Origin: Geoalkalibacter sp.
GTDB taxonomy: Bacteria; Desulfobacterota; Desulfuromonadia; Desulfuromonadales; Geoalkalibacteraceae
Assembly (NCBI RefSeq): GCF_030604225.1
Contig: NZ_JAUVWH010000004.1
Span: 1-52,644 of the forward strand
Direction of reading: 5' to 3'
Length of the DNA: 52,644 nt
Part shown: positions 6,398 to 14,385 of the stretch, one piece after another
Layout of the letters: every line of letters starts with the position of its first letter
How positions within the stretch are numbered: position 1 is the first letter of the stretch
Notes under the pieces: model-generated
What the model was told of the DNA's origin: nothing
The model's database searches: none
The model's input: only the letters and a program-made list of their open reading frames with translations
Position numbers and translations under genes: made by a program

Positions 6398-7672
6398 ATG
6401 GAAGAAGATTACGACGATCTGGACGATTATTACTTTGACGGCGAAGAAGAGGACGATCGTCTCGAGTTGGCACAGATGGCCCTGGATCGGGGCGAGAGTG
6501 AAACCGCCCTCGATCTCGTGGAGGAATATCTGGAGGACCACCCCTTTGACGTGGAGGCGCTGAATATCTGCGCCGTGGCGGCCACCAACCTGGAGGATGA
6601 GATCAAGGCCCTGGCCCTCTACCAGAAGGCGTTGCGTCTCGACCCCAAGAACGGCGCCATCCACCACAACTATGGCGTACTGCTCGATCGTTTGGGGCGC
6701 CGCGCCGAAGCCCAGGTGCATCTGCGCAAGGCCTTGGAATACCAGCCGGATTTTCCCGAGGCCTATGTTAATCTGGGCAACGTGTTGGATGAACTCGGCG
6801 AGACCGCCGAGGCTCTGGCCATGTACGACGAGGCCCTCAAACGTCGTCCGGACTCGGCCGATGCCTATTTCAACAAGGGTCATGCTCTTAATCGCCTGGG
6901 CCATTACGCCGAAGCCCTCGCTTGCTTCACCGAGGCACTGCGCATGGAGCCCCATGAACCCACCTGCCTCAACGGCGCCGGATACGCCCTCTCCGGCCTG
7001 GGCCGCGACGAGGAGGCGCTGGTTTATTACGGCCGGGCCATCGCGCGAGATCGCGCCAATCCCCACTATTTCTTCAATCGCGGCCTTTCCTTCCTGCGCC
7101 TGGGTCGCTTCGCCGAGGCCCTGTCCGACTTCGACGAGGTTCTGGCCCTGGAGGAGGACTTCTTCGATGCCCTGGTGGAGAAAGCCAACGTGCTTGCCGA
7201 ACTCGAACGTTTCGACGAGGCGCGCGCGGTATTGGCCGAGGCCGAGCGGCGTGAACCGACCAGCCCCGAGCCGCCCTTTTACCTGGCCTTGGTTTACGAG
7301 CGCGAGGGCCGTCACGAAGAGGCCCTGCAGGCCTTGGAGGAGAGCCTGGCGCGCGATCCGGATTCCATCCACACCCTGAACAACAAGGGCAGCGTGCTCA
7401 TGGACCTGGGGCGTCTCGACGAGGCGCTGGAGTGCTTCGAGGCGATTCTGGAGCGCACCGACGTCTATCCGCTGGCCTATTACAACCGCGCCTGCATCTT
7501 CGCTCTGCAAGGCCGGACCGCCGACGCGGTGCGCGCCCTGAGCGAGGCCTCGCGCTTCGAACCGCATTTTTTGCAGGATGCCGCCGAGGATCCGGATTTC
7601 GAGGGCATTCGCCATCGCCCGTCTTTCCAGAAACTGCTGCGCCGGCAGTCTTCCGTCGCGTCGTCTTCCTAG
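6398..7672 (+). CDS. Tetratricopeptide repeat protein with acidic N terminus
   Basis: A 424-residue soluble protein. Residues 1-25 are extremely acidic (clusters of Asp, Glu and Tyr), followed by about ten TPR units of 34 residues (repeating signatures such as YVNLGNVLDELGE, YFNKGHALNRLG, YFFNRGLSFLRLG, NNKGSVLMDLG). The C terminus (DPDFEGIRHRPSFQKLL) is the cap often seen after TPR arrays. There is no signal peptide or lipobox, so it likely acts in the cytoplasm as a protein-binding scaffold; the partner is unknown. It leads an operon with the LOG-like and DHH proteins: the next gene begins only 10 bases after its stop. Confidence 0.85.
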   Translation: MEEDYDDLDDYYFDGEEEDDRLELAQMALDRGESETALDLVEEYLEDHPFDVEALNICAVAATNLEDEIKALALYQKALRLDPKNGAIHHNYGVLLDRLGRRAEAQVHLRKALEYQPDFPEAYVNLGNVLDELGETAEALAMYDEALKRRPDSADAYFNKGHALNRLGHYAEALACFTEALRMEPHEPTCLNGAGYALSGLGRDEEALVYYGRAIARDRANPHYFFNRGLSFLRLGRFAEALSDFDEVLALEEDFFDALVEKANVLAELERFDEARAVLAEAERREPTSPEPPFYLALVYEREGRHEEALQALEESLARDPDSIHTLNNKGSVLMDLGRLDEALECFEAILERTDVYPLAYYNRACIFALQGRTADAVRALSEASRFEPHFLQDAAEDPDFEGIRHRPSFQKLLRRQSSVASSS

Positions 7673-7682
7673 GGGATCTGCC

Positions 7683-8150
7683 TTGGCTGCGCGACTGATC
7701 ATCGGGGTGATCGGGGCGGGACAGGCTTCCAACCAGGGGCGGGCCTGGGCCTACGAGGTTGGGCAACTGCTGGCGGCGCGGGGCGCGGTTCTGGTGTGCG
7801 GCGGCCTGGGCGGCGTGATGGAGGAAGCCTGTCGCGGGTGCAGCGACGGCGGCGGGTTGACCCTGGGCATCCTGCCCGGCGCCGATCCCCGGGCAGCCAA
7901 TCCCTGGGTGAATTTGCCGGTGGTGACCGACATGGGCCATGCGCGCAATGTGATCATTGCCCAGACCGCCCGCGCGCTGATTGCCGTGGAGGGGGAATAC
8001 GGCACACTTTCGGAAATCGCCGTGGCCCTCAAGCTCGGTCGCCCGGTCATTGCCCTGGGAAAATGGTCGCAGATTCCCGGCGTGCTTACCGCCGGTTCGC
8101 CCCAAGAGGCCGTGGATCTGGCCTTGCAACGCCTCGCGGCCGCCGATTGA
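7683..8150 (+). CDS. LOG-like nucleotide-binding protein (TIGR00725 family)
   Basis: A Rossmann-type protein of about 155 residues, similar to the family of single-domain relatives of LONELY GUY / DprA. Conserved elements: IGVIGAGQAS at the N terminus, CGGLGGVMEEACRG, the central GHARNVIIAQTA, and GEYGTLSEIAVALKLGRPVI, the PGGxGTxxE-like phosphate-binding loop of the superfamily, here reading GEYGTLSE. True LOG enzymes hydrolyse nucleoside monophosphates to free base; this family's activity is not shown. I infer a TTG start at 7683 with AGGGGA 8 bases upstream; an ATG at 7578 would overlap the TPR gene by almost 100 bases. Confidence 0.75.
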   Translation: MAARLIIGVIGAGQASNQGRAWAYEVGQLLAARGAVLVCGGLGGVMEEACRGCSDGGGLTLGILPGADPRAANPWVNLPVVTDMGHARNVIIAQTARALIAVEGEYGTLSEIAVALKLGRPVIALGKWSQIPGVLTAGSPQEAVDLALQRLAAAD

Positions 8151-8188
8151 GGAGCGGCCGCCCCATCCCGAGGAGATCATCCTTTGTC

Positions 8189-9250
8189 ATGCCTTTGGAC
8201 CTGAAGCATTCGCGGCGCTTTACCGACGGTTTTCTTGATTGGGTGCACGGCAAGGGCCGGGTTCTGATCCTGGCCCATGACAACCCCGATCCAGATTCAT
8301 TGGCGTCCGCCACCGCCCTCCGTCATCTCATCCAGGTCAAGACGGGGCGCGAGCCGACGGTCGCCTTCGGCGGCATCATCGGGCGCGGCGAGAACCGGCA
8401 GATGGTCAAGGAACTCGATATCAAGGCCGTTCCCCTGCACAGCCTGGATCTCAACCAGTTCAACGTGGTGTGCATGGTCGACACCCAGCCGGGCACCGGC
8501 AACAACTCCTGGCCCCTCGACCGGCCGGTGCACCTGATCGTCGATCATCACCCGGTGCGGGAAACCTGCAACGCCTGTCGCTGGGTGGATATCCGCGAGG
8601 ACTACGGCGCCTCTGCCACCATCCTCTACGAATACCTGCTGGCGCAGAAGGTGACCATCGGCACCAAACTGGCGACCATTCTGTTCTACGCCATCAAATC
8701 CGAAACCCAGGATCTGGGCCGCGAATGGTGCAAGGCCGACCGCGAGGCCTATCTGCAACTGCTGCCCCTGGTCAACAATCACATCCTTTTCAATATCACC
8801 CAGTCCAAGGTTCCCCTGGAATACTTTCGCTCCTTCAGCAAGGCCATCGGCAACGCCGTCATCGCCGACGGTGTGCTGGTCTTTAATCTCTTCGACATTC
8901 ACAATCCGGAAATTGTCGCGGAAATGGCGGACTTTCTTATGCGCGCCGAGGGGATCGACGTGGTGCTGGGTATGGGCTGTTTCAAGGGCGATGCCGTGCT
9001 GTCCTTCCGCACGCTCTCCCATCTGATCAATGCCGGCGAGACGATGCAGGACGTGGTGGAGGGACTCGGTACCGCGGGCGGTCACGGCATGATCGCCGGC
9101 GGGCAGGTTCCAGGCCTTGCTCCCGGCCGTCAGGCACAGCTCGATCTGGCGGAGACGCTCACCCAGCGCTTGCTGCAGCGCCTGGGGCGTTGCGGCGCGC
9201 GCCGCCAGGCGCTGTTGCCCGAGGATCACGAGAGCCGGCCCCTGGGCTGA
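8189..9250 (+). CDS. DHH/DHHA1 phosphoesterase (NrnA-like)
   Basis: A 353-residue DHH-superfamily phosphoesterase. Motif I HDNPDPDS (30-37), motif II VDTQPG (97-102), motif III DHHPV (119-123) and the C-terminal DHHA1 glycine motif GGHGMIAGG (297-305) are all present, so a manganese-dependent phosphoesterase is expected. It is related to NrnA-type oligoribonuclease / pAp phosphatases and to c-di-AMP phosphodiesterases, but lacks the membrane and GGDEF modules of GdpP. It may clear nanoRNAs or pAp in the cytoplasm; substrate cannot be chosen from sequence. AGGAGA lies 12 bases upstream of ATG 8189. Confidence 0.85.
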   Translation: MPLDLKHSRRFTDGFLDWVHGKGRVLILAHDNPDPDSLASATALRHLIQVKTGREPTVAFGGIIGRGENRQMVKELDIKAVPLHSLDLNQFNVVCMVDTQPGTGNNSWPLDRPVHLIVDHHPVRETCNACRWVDIREDYGASATILYEYLLAQKVTIGTKLATILFYAIKSETQDLGREWCKADREAYLQLLPLVNNHILFNITQSKVPLEYFRSFSKAIGNAVIADGVLVFNLFDIHNPEIVAEMADFLMRAEGIDVVLGMGCFKGDAVLSFRTLSHLINAGETMQDVVEGLGTAGGHGMIAGGQVPGLAPGRQAQLDLAETLTQRLLQRLGRCGARRQALLPEDHESRPLG

Positions 9251-9288
9251 GACGGGCGGTGTCCGGTCGATTTGGCGCGGATAAAATT

Positions 9289-9316
9289 GACACTCTCGGC
9301 GGGGCTGGGTTATAAG
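9289..9316 (+). promoter_or_regulatory. Strong promoter for the amidase-rph-rdgB operon
   Basis: TTGACA (9289-9294), 16 bases, TATAAG (9311-9316). Eleven of twelve consensus positions match. The leader to ATG 9344 is about 20 bases, just enough for the GGAGGAAG ribosome binding site. Confidence 0.75.
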
Positions 9317-9343
9317 ATTTGGCTTCGACGGAGGAAGTCAGGA

Positions 9344-10417
9344 ATGATGCGCCCATGGCTGGTCCCTGTAATTTTGCTGCTGCTGGCCCTGCCCGCGGCG
9401 GCCGCCGTTGAGATCGCCCCGGAAGGCACGCGGCCGGCGGTCGTCAATGAAGTATATTGGCAAGACGGGACCCATTTCATCGCCATTGACGATATCCTTT
9501 CGCCCTTCGGCATCAGCGGTCGCTGGGACTCGGTCCGTCACACCTACAGTTTCACCACGCCCCGCGGTACCGCGATTTTGTCGCCGGGCAGCCAGTTCGT
9601 CAAGGTCGGCGGGCGCTTCCTGCCCCTCGGCCAGCGCCCGCGGTTCATCGACAACCGCTTGCGGGTTCCTGAGGATTTCATCACCCGCCTGCTGCCCGAT
9701 CTGCTCAGCACTTCCGTCTATTACCGCAATCTGGCGCCGCGCGCGGCTTTGCCCGTCGACGAGGCGACCACCCTAGACAGCCTCTTTGCCCTACTTTTGC
9801 AAAAAGAGCAGCCCCAGGGTGGGACCGGCTTGCGGGCCGTGGCCCTCGATCCCGGCCACGGCGGTCTGGACAACGGCAGCATGGCCGCCGACGGCACCCG
9901 GGAAAAGGATGTGGCCCTGCAGGTGGCGCGGCACCTTGAGCGCGTCCTCAAGATGCGCCTCGGCATTCCCGTCTACCTGAGTCGTGACGAGGACTATGCC
10001 CTCAATGCCCAACAGCGCCTGGAGCCGGCCGCGCGTCCCGAGGTCGACGCCATGATTTCCCTGCACGCCCAGGCGTCCTTGCGCGCCGAACCGCGCGGCA
10101 TCGCCCTGATCGTGCGGCCGCGCGAGGAATACGATGGCCTGGTCATCGAGGCCGCCCAGGGCAACAGCCTCAAATTGGCCCGGCATCTGGGCCGCAGTCT
10201 TGAACAGGCCGGATTTCCCGTCGCCGGAATCTATCTGGCGCCCCTGCTGCCCCTGGGGCGGGGGAATCTGCCGACGGTTTTGGTGGAGATGGGTTATTTG
10301 TCCAATCCCGAGGATCATGCCCGCCTGACCGATGGCGCCGGCCAGGAAGCCCTGGCCCAGGCGCTGTTCGCCGGGCTCAACAACTTTGCCGAAGAGCAGA
10401 AGGAAAGGATGCGTTGA
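9344..10417 (+). CDS. Periplasmic N-acetylmuramoyl-L-alanine amidase
   Basis: A 357-residue exported amidase that cleaves the amide bond between N-acetylmuramic acid and the stem peptide. Residues 1-21 form a signal peptide ([18 protein letters not shown]). Residues about 30-135 form a beta-rich region reminiscent of a copper-amine-oxidase-N-like wall-binding domain. The Amidase_3 domain starts at 164 with DPGHGG (His172), Glu187 in TREKD, His241 in SLHA and [11 protein letters not shown] near the end: the zinc ligands and catalytic glutamate. First gene of an operon: its TGA shares one base with the rph ATG. Role is cell-wall turnover or daughter-cell separation. Confidence 0.9.
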   Translation: MMRPWLVPVILLLLALPAAAAVEIAPEGTRPAVVNEVYWQDGTHFIAIDDILSPFGISGRWDSVRHTYSFTTPRGTAILSPGSQFVKVGGRFLPLGQRPRFIDNRLRVPEDFITRLLPDLLSTSVYYRNLAPRAALPVDEATTLDSLFALLLQKEQPQGGTGLRAVALDPGHGGLDNGSMAADGTREKDVALQVARHLERVLKMRLGIPVYLSRDEDYALNAQQRLEPAARPEVDAMISLHAQASLRAEPRGIALIVRPREEYDGLVIEAAQGNSLKLARHLGRSLEQAGFPVAGIYLAPLLPLGRGNLPTVLVEMGYLSNPEDHARLTDGAGQEALAQALFAGLNNFAEEQKERMR

Positions 10418-11148
10418 TGAGTTCAGGTTTCAATCGCCCCGACGGGCGGCAAGCCAGCCGGCTGCGCCCGGTGACCTTCGAGCGGCGCTTCACGCGCTAC
10501 GCCGAGGGTTCGGTGCTGGTTTCCTTTGGCGACACGCGCGTGCTGTGCAACGCCAGCGTGGAGGAGAACGTGCCTTCCTTCATGCGCGGTGAAGGACGCG
10601 GCTGGGTGACGGCGGAATACAGCATGCTGCCCCGCGCCACCCAGACCCGCAGCCCGCGCGAGGCCACGCGCGGCAAGGTCGGCGGGCGCACTCACGAAAT
10701 CCAGCGCCTCATCGGCCGCTCCCTGCGCGCGGTCGTCGACCTGGCCGCCTTCGGCGAGCGTACCATCCAGATCGATTGCGACGTGCTGCAGGCCGACGGC
10801 GGCACCCGCACGGCGTCCATCACCGGCGCCTATGTCGCCCTGGTCGACGCGGTCAGCGGTTTGCTCGACCGCGGTCTGATCGCCCGTTCGCCCCTGCGCG
10901 AAGGGGTGGCGGCGGTCAGTGTCGGTCTGGTGGAAGGTCAGCCGCTGCTGGATCTCAACTATGAGGAAGATTTCCGCGCCGCCGTCGACATGAATTTTGT
11001 CATCACCAGTTCCGGACGTTTCGTGGAGGTGCAAGGTACTGCCGAGGAACACCCCTTTACTCTTCAGGAACTCGACGCCCTGCGCGACCTTGCCCTCGGC
11101 GGCTGCCGGGAACTGGATCGTCTGCAGCGCCAGGCCCTGGGACTCTAG
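10417..11148 (+). CDS. rph: Ribonuclease PH
   Basis: A 243-residue phosphorolytic exoribonuclease that trims the 3' ends of tRNA precursors. Recognisable family blocks include [64 protein letters not shown], and VDMNFVIT, and length fits the family. It begins in the stop codon of the amidase gene and is followed 5 bases later by rdgB; rph-rdgB is a very common bacterial pair. Confidence 0.97.
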   Translation: MSSGFNRPDGRQASRLRPVTFERRFTRYAEGSVLVSFGDTRVLCNASVEENVPSFMRGEGRGWVTAEYSMLPRATQTRSPREATRGKVGGRTHEIQRLIGRSLRAVVDLAAFGERTIQIDCDVLQADGGTRTASITGAYVALVDAVSGLLDRGLIARSPLREGVAAVSVGLVEGQPLLDLNYEEDFRAAVDMNFVITSSGRFVEVQGTAEEHPFTLQELDALRDLALGGCRELDRLQRQALGL

Positions 11149-11153
11149 AGCCC

Positions 11154-11777
11154 ATGGAGCTGGTGATCGCCACCCGCAACGCCGGCAAGCTGCGTGAAAT
11201 CCGTCATCTGCTGGCGGATGTCGGCATTGAGGTTCTCGGGATGGACAGCTTTTCCGCGCTGCCGGAGGTCGTGGAGGACGGGGAAACCTTTGCCGCCAAT
11301 GCCGAGAAGAAGGCGCGCACCATCGCTGCATTGACGGGGCGGCCGGTGCTCGCGGATGACTCGGGGCTCGAGGTCGAGGCCCTGGATGGCGCGCCGGGGG
11401 TCTATTCGGCGCGCTTCGCCGGACCAGGTGCAGGCGACGAGGACAACAACCGCAAACTTCTCGCTACGCTGGCCGATATCCCGAAATCTCGTCGCCAGGC
11501 GGCGTTTCGCTGCGTGATGGCCTACTGTTTGCCGAGCGGCGACTGTCGTCTGTTCGAGGGGCGGTTGGCCGGACTTATTCTCGACGCTCCCCGGGGCGAT
11601 GGCGGCTTCGGGTACGATCCCCTGTTTCTGGTTCCGGACCATGAAAAGACCCTGGCCGAACTGCCCCTGGAGGTCAAAAATCGCATCAGTCACCGCGGAC
11701 AGGCCTTGCGCGAGGTCATCGCCTGGTTGCGGGATACCTCGGCGTCACGAGGACCGGCCTCTGGAACGCAGCTGTGA
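11154..11777 (+). CDS. rdgB: XTP/dITP diphosphatase (Ham1/RdgB)
   Basis: A 207-residue house-cleaning enzyme that hydrolyses dITP, ITP and XTP to monophosphates and keeps deaminated purines out of nucleic acids. The TRNAGK motif (7-12), the acidic [11 protein letters not shown] block, the YSARFAG segment and FGYDPLF near the C terminus are typical. It is the last gene of the amidase-rph-rdgB operon and is followed by a terminator at 11850. Confidence 0.96.
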   Translation: MELVIATRNAGKLREIRHLLADVGIEVLGMDSFSALPEVVEDGETFAANAEKKARTIAALTGRPVLADDSGLEVEALDGAPGVYSARFAGPGAGDEDNNRKLLATLADIPKSRRQAAFRCVMAYCLPSGDCRLFEGRLAGLILDAPRGDGGFGYDPLFLVPDHEKTLAELPLEVKNRISHRGQALREVIAWLRDTSASRGPASGTQL

Positions 11778-11808
11778 CCGGTTCGACGGAAGGGCGGCAA
11801 AATAACGG

Positions 11809-11836
11809 TTGAAGTCTTTAAAATTTGTGGAATAAT
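11809..11836 (+). promoter_or_regulatory. Candidate promoter upstream of the Lpp-like lipoprotein gene
   Basis: TTGAAG (11809-11814), 16 bases, AATAAT (11831-11836, 5 of 6). A terminator-like hairpin lies directly downstream (11850-11876), so either this promoter is weak or the hairpin acts in the leader. Confidence 0.4.
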
Positions 11837-11849
11837 TGCAACGAATCCA

Positions 11850-11876
11850 AAAACCCGGCGACGGGTTTGCCTTTTT
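11850..11876 (+). terminator. Terminator after rdgB
   Basis: AAACCCG / CGGGTTT stem with a GCGA tetraloop, followed by GCCTTTTT. It probably ends the amidase-rph-rdgB transcript. Confidence 0.65.
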
Positions 11877-11887
11877 ACAGGCGGTCA

Positions 11888-11912
11888 GTCAGCGACATGG
11901 TGTCCGGCTGAC
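11888..11912 (+). promoter_or_regulatory. Hairpin in the leader of the Lpp-like gene
   Basis: GTCAGC...GCTGAC (perfect 6-base arms) with an inner GACA / TGTC pairing. It lies 38 bases upstream of the start codon and could stabilise the message. Confidence 0.35.
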
Positions 11913-11950
11913 GATGTAAGTGCAACAGCTCAAATCAGGAGGAATACGTC

Positions 11951-12256
11951 ATGAAAAAAGTTGGAGTGGCATTGGTTGCCGGTGCGTTTCTTATGGGTCT
12001 CGCGGGTTGCTCCGCGTCCTTGACCGCCGAGGATCAAAACATGCTGCGCCAAGCCCTGTCGGCGTCCCAGGAAGCCAAGGCGTCCAGCCAGCAGGCGTCT
12101 GAGGCGGCCGCGCGTGCCGAAGCGGCCGCGAACCGCGCCGAGAGCGCTGCCAGCAGCGCTGAAAATTCGGCTCGGGCGGCAGCCAACAGCGCGGCCCAGG
12201 CCGAAACCGCCGCGCAGAAGGCCACCAAGGCCTTCGAGATGACTCTGAAGAAGTAA
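11951..12256 (+). CDS. Alanine-zipper outer-membrane lipoprotein, Lpp/OprI-like
   Basis: A 101-residue lipoprotein. Signal peptide with lipobox LAGC and lipidated Cys20; no Asp follows the cysteine (CSAS), consistent with outer-membrane sorting. The mature part is about 80 residues, almost entirely Ala, Ser, Glu and Gln in an alanine-zipper pattern (ARAEAAANRAESAA), ending FEMTLKK. This is the build of Pseudomonas OprI and Braun's lipoprotein, which trimerise and whose C-terminal lysine is joined to peptidoglycan. The terminal Lys here would allow the same, and a YkuD L,D-transpeptidase is encoded at 14386-15309. Good AGGAGG site, own terminator at 12266: a short, likely abundant message. Confidence 0.85.
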   Translation: MKKVGVALVAGAFLMGLAGCSASLTAEDQNMLRQALSASQEAKASSQQASEAAARAEAAANRAESAASSAENSARAAANSAAQAETAAQKATKAFEMTLKK

Positions 12257-12265
12257 AACAAACAA

Positions 12266-12293
12266 AAAAGCCCCGGAAACGGGGCTTTTTTTG
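12266..12293 (+). terminator. Strong terminator after the lipoprotein gene
   Basis: AAAAGCCCC / GGGGCTTTT stem around GGAAAC with seven T residues, 10 bases after the stop. Confidence 0.9.
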
Positions 12294-12322
12294 TTTGGGG
12301 ACACCCGAAAGAGAGGCGACCG

Positions 12323-13825
12323 ATGGAGGTGGATGACAGGGCCGCGCTACCCGTACTCGTGGTCGGCTCGACGGGCTACATCGGCGGGCGCCTGATTCCC
12401 CGGCTGTTGCGCGAGGGATATCGGGTGCGGGCCCTTGCCCGCAGTCTGACCAAGGTGCGGGCGCGCTCCTGGGCGGAAAACCCGGGGGTGGAACTGGTCC
12501 AGGGCGACGTGCTGGATCGCGGTTCCCTGGAGCGGGCCGCGCGGGGGTGCCGGGCGGCCTATTACCTCGTGCACTCCATGAATCCCGCGACCCGCGATTT
12601 TGCCGAGGCCGACCGCAAGGCCGCGGAAAACATGGTCGCCGCCGCCGAGCAGGCGGGCCTGGAGCGCATCGTCTATCTCAGCGGTCTGGGCGAGGAGGGA
12701 GCGAGCCTGAGCAAGCATCTGCGCTCGCGGGCCGAGGTGGCCGGGATTCTGCGGCGCGGCGCAACGCCCGTGACGGTTTTGCGAGCCGCCATGATCATCG
12801 GCTCAGGCAGCGCGTCCTTTGAGATCCTGCGTTATCTGGTGGAGCGTTTGCCGCTCATGGTGACGCCGCGCTGGGTAGATACCCCCTGTCAGCCCATCGC
12901 CGTGCGCAATGTTCTGGAATACCTCGTCGGCTGTCTCGGCACGCCGCTGACCCTGGGTGAAACCTTCGATATCGGCCAGCCCGAGGTGACCACCTACCGC
13001 AAATTGATGGAAAGTTATGCCGAGGAGGCGGGATTGCGCCGGCGCCTGATTTTTCCGGTACCGGTCCTGACACCGCGTTTGAGTTCCTACTGGATTCATC
13101 TGGTGACGCCGGTACCGGCGGCCTTGGCGCGTCCCCTCGCCGAAGGACTGCGCAACGCCGTCATCTGCCGGGATACGCGCATCCGCGAAATCCTTCCCCA
13201 GGAACTTCTCGATTCGCGTCAGGCCATTCGTCTCGCTTTGCAGGATCTGCGGCGGCGCGAGGTGGAAAGCTCCTGGACGGATGCCGGGGAACTGCCGCCG
13301 GCGGAATGGGGCGCAGAGCACGATCCCGATTGGGCCGGCGGCACCCTTTACGAGGATCGGCGCAGTGTGCTGGTCGAGGCTTCCCGGGAGCGAGTCTGGG
13401 AGGTCGTGGCACGCCTCGGCGGAGAAACCGGTTGGTATTACGCCGACTGGCTCTGGCGGCTGCGCGGTTTGGCCGACCGTCTGGTCGGCGGGGTCGGTTT
13501 GCGGCGCGGTCGTCGCGATCCGGTGGAGATCCTGCCCGGGGACGCCCTGGATTTCTGGCGGGTGGTGGCCGTTGAGCCGGGCCGCAGGCTGCTGCTGGCG
13601 GCCGAGATGAAACTGCCCGGCCGGGCCCTGCTGGAGATTTCCTTGCACCCCGCTGCGGACCACCGTACCGAGTTGCGTCAAGTTGCCCGTTTCGTGCCCC
13701 GGGGGCTCGGCGGCATTCTCTACTGGTCGCTGGTCACGCCTTTGCATTCCCTGGTTTTTCGCGGCATGTTGCACGGCATTGCCCGTCAGGCTCGGTCGGG
13801 CCTCAAACCGGTTGCCGGAGGCTGA
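12323..13825 (+). CDS. NAD(P)-binding atypical SDR protein with C-terminal DUF2867
   Basis: A 500-residue two-domain protein. Residues 10-310 form an atypical short-chain dehydrogenase / NmrA-like fold: VLVVGSTGYIGG (11-22) is the dinucleotide-binding loop, followed by ARSLTKV, QGDVLD, AYYLVHSM and YLSGLGEEG. The usual YxxxK pair is not obvious, so catalysis or a mere NAD(P)-sensing role cannot be told apart. Residues about 330-495 match DUF2867, an SRPBCC-like fold (RRSVLVEASRERVWEVVARLGG..GWYYADWLW). This fusion is known in several proteobacteria. AGAGGCG lies before ATG 12323. The next gene encodes a free SRPBCC-type protein, which suggests a joint lipid or hydrophobic-ligand function. Confidence 0.85.
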   Translation: MEVDDRAALPVLVVGSTGYIGGRLIPRLLREGYRVRALARSLTKVRARSWAENPGVELVQGDVLDRGSLERAARGCRAAYYLVHSMNPATRDFAEADRKAAENMVAAAEQAGLERIVYLSGLGEEGASLSKHLRSRAEVAGILRRGATPVTVLRAAMIIGSGSASFEILRYLVERLPLMVTPRWVDTPCQPIAVRNVLEYLVGCLGTPLTLGETFDIGQPEVTTYRKLMESYAEEAGLRRRLIFPVPVLTPRLSSYWIHLVTPVPAALARPLAEGLRNAVICRDTRIREILPQELLDSRQAIRLALQDLRRREVESSWTDAGELPPAEWGAEHDPDWAGGTLYEDRRSVLVEASRERVWEVVARLGGETGWYYADWLWRLRGLADRLVGGVGLRRGRRDPVEILPGDALDFWRVVAVEPGRRLLLAAEMKLPGRALLEISLHPAADHRTELRQVARFVPRGLGGILYWSLVTPLHSLVFRGMLHGIARQARSGLKPVAGG

Positions 13826-13841
13826 TCCGAGGGGTGCGACC

Positions 13842-14339
13842 ATGAGGCTTCAGCGGCTGTTTTTCCGCCAGCGCCTGCCCGCCACGCTCGAAGAGTGCTG
13901 GGCGTTTTTTTCCGATCCGGCAAAACTGCGCGACATCACCCCTGCGTTTCTGGATTTCCGCGTCACCTCGCCTCTGCCGCCGCGCATGCACGCGGGCATG
14001 ATCGTCAGCTATCGCATCCGCCCCGTGGCGGGGCTCCGCCTCAACTGGGTCACGGAAATCACCCAGGTGCGCGAGCCCTTCTTTTTCGTCGACGAGCAGC
14101 GCTTCGGCCCTTACCGCTTCTGGCATCACCAGCACCATTTCCGGCCTGTCGCGGGGGGCGTGGAAATGGATGACGAGGTGCATTACAGCCTGCCGCTGGA
14201 ACTTCCCGGGGCGCTGCTGGACCGCTTTCTGGTCGCGCCGAAACTGGAGCGGATCTTTGCCTACCGGCGTGCCGTGCTGGAAGAACGCTTCGGGCCTTTC
14301 GTGGCGCCCGCCGACCCTGCAATCACCCGCCCGACCTGA
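13842..14339 (+). CDS. SRPBCC-family ligand-binding protein
   Basis: A 165-residue protein whose start LFFRQRLPATLEECWAFF resembles START/Bet v1-like proteins (often annotated cell-division inhibitor SulA-like or polyketide cyclase-like). Further blocks KLRDITPAFLDFRV, GMIVSYRIRPVAGL, FVDEQRFGPYRFWHHQHHF and GVEMDDEVHYSLPLELPGALLDRFLVAPKLERIF fit that family, which folds around a hydrophobic cavity. Starts 16 bases after the SDR-DUF2867 gene with GAGGGG upstream, so the two likely form one operon. No enzymatic residues can be assigned. Confidence 0.8.
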   Translation: MRLQRLFFRQRLPATLEECWAFFSDPAKLRDITPAFLDFRVTSPLPPRMHAGMIVSYRIRPVAGLRLNWVTEITQVREPFFFVDEQRFGPYRFWHHQHHFRPVAGGVEMDDEVHYSLPLELPGALLDRFLVAPKLERIFAYRRAVLEERFGPFVAPADPAITRPT

Positions 14340-14385
14340 ACTTCCCCCCAGTCAATTCCTGCGCGGTGGCGAAGCATTTCGCGCC

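Noticed and set aside
5876-7732. A 618-codon minus-strand frame opposite the Gate and TPR genes
   Set aside because: Repetitive only because it mirrors TPR repeats; no domain content.
9311-9320. TATAAGATT as a possible start of an overlapping small gene
   Set aside because: It is far better explained as the -10 box of a TTGACA promoter.
14340-14385. Hairpin between the convergent SRPBCC and L,D-transpeptidase genes
   Set aside because: Only a 5-base stem (GCGAA/TTCGC) and no T-run; too weak to call a terminator.
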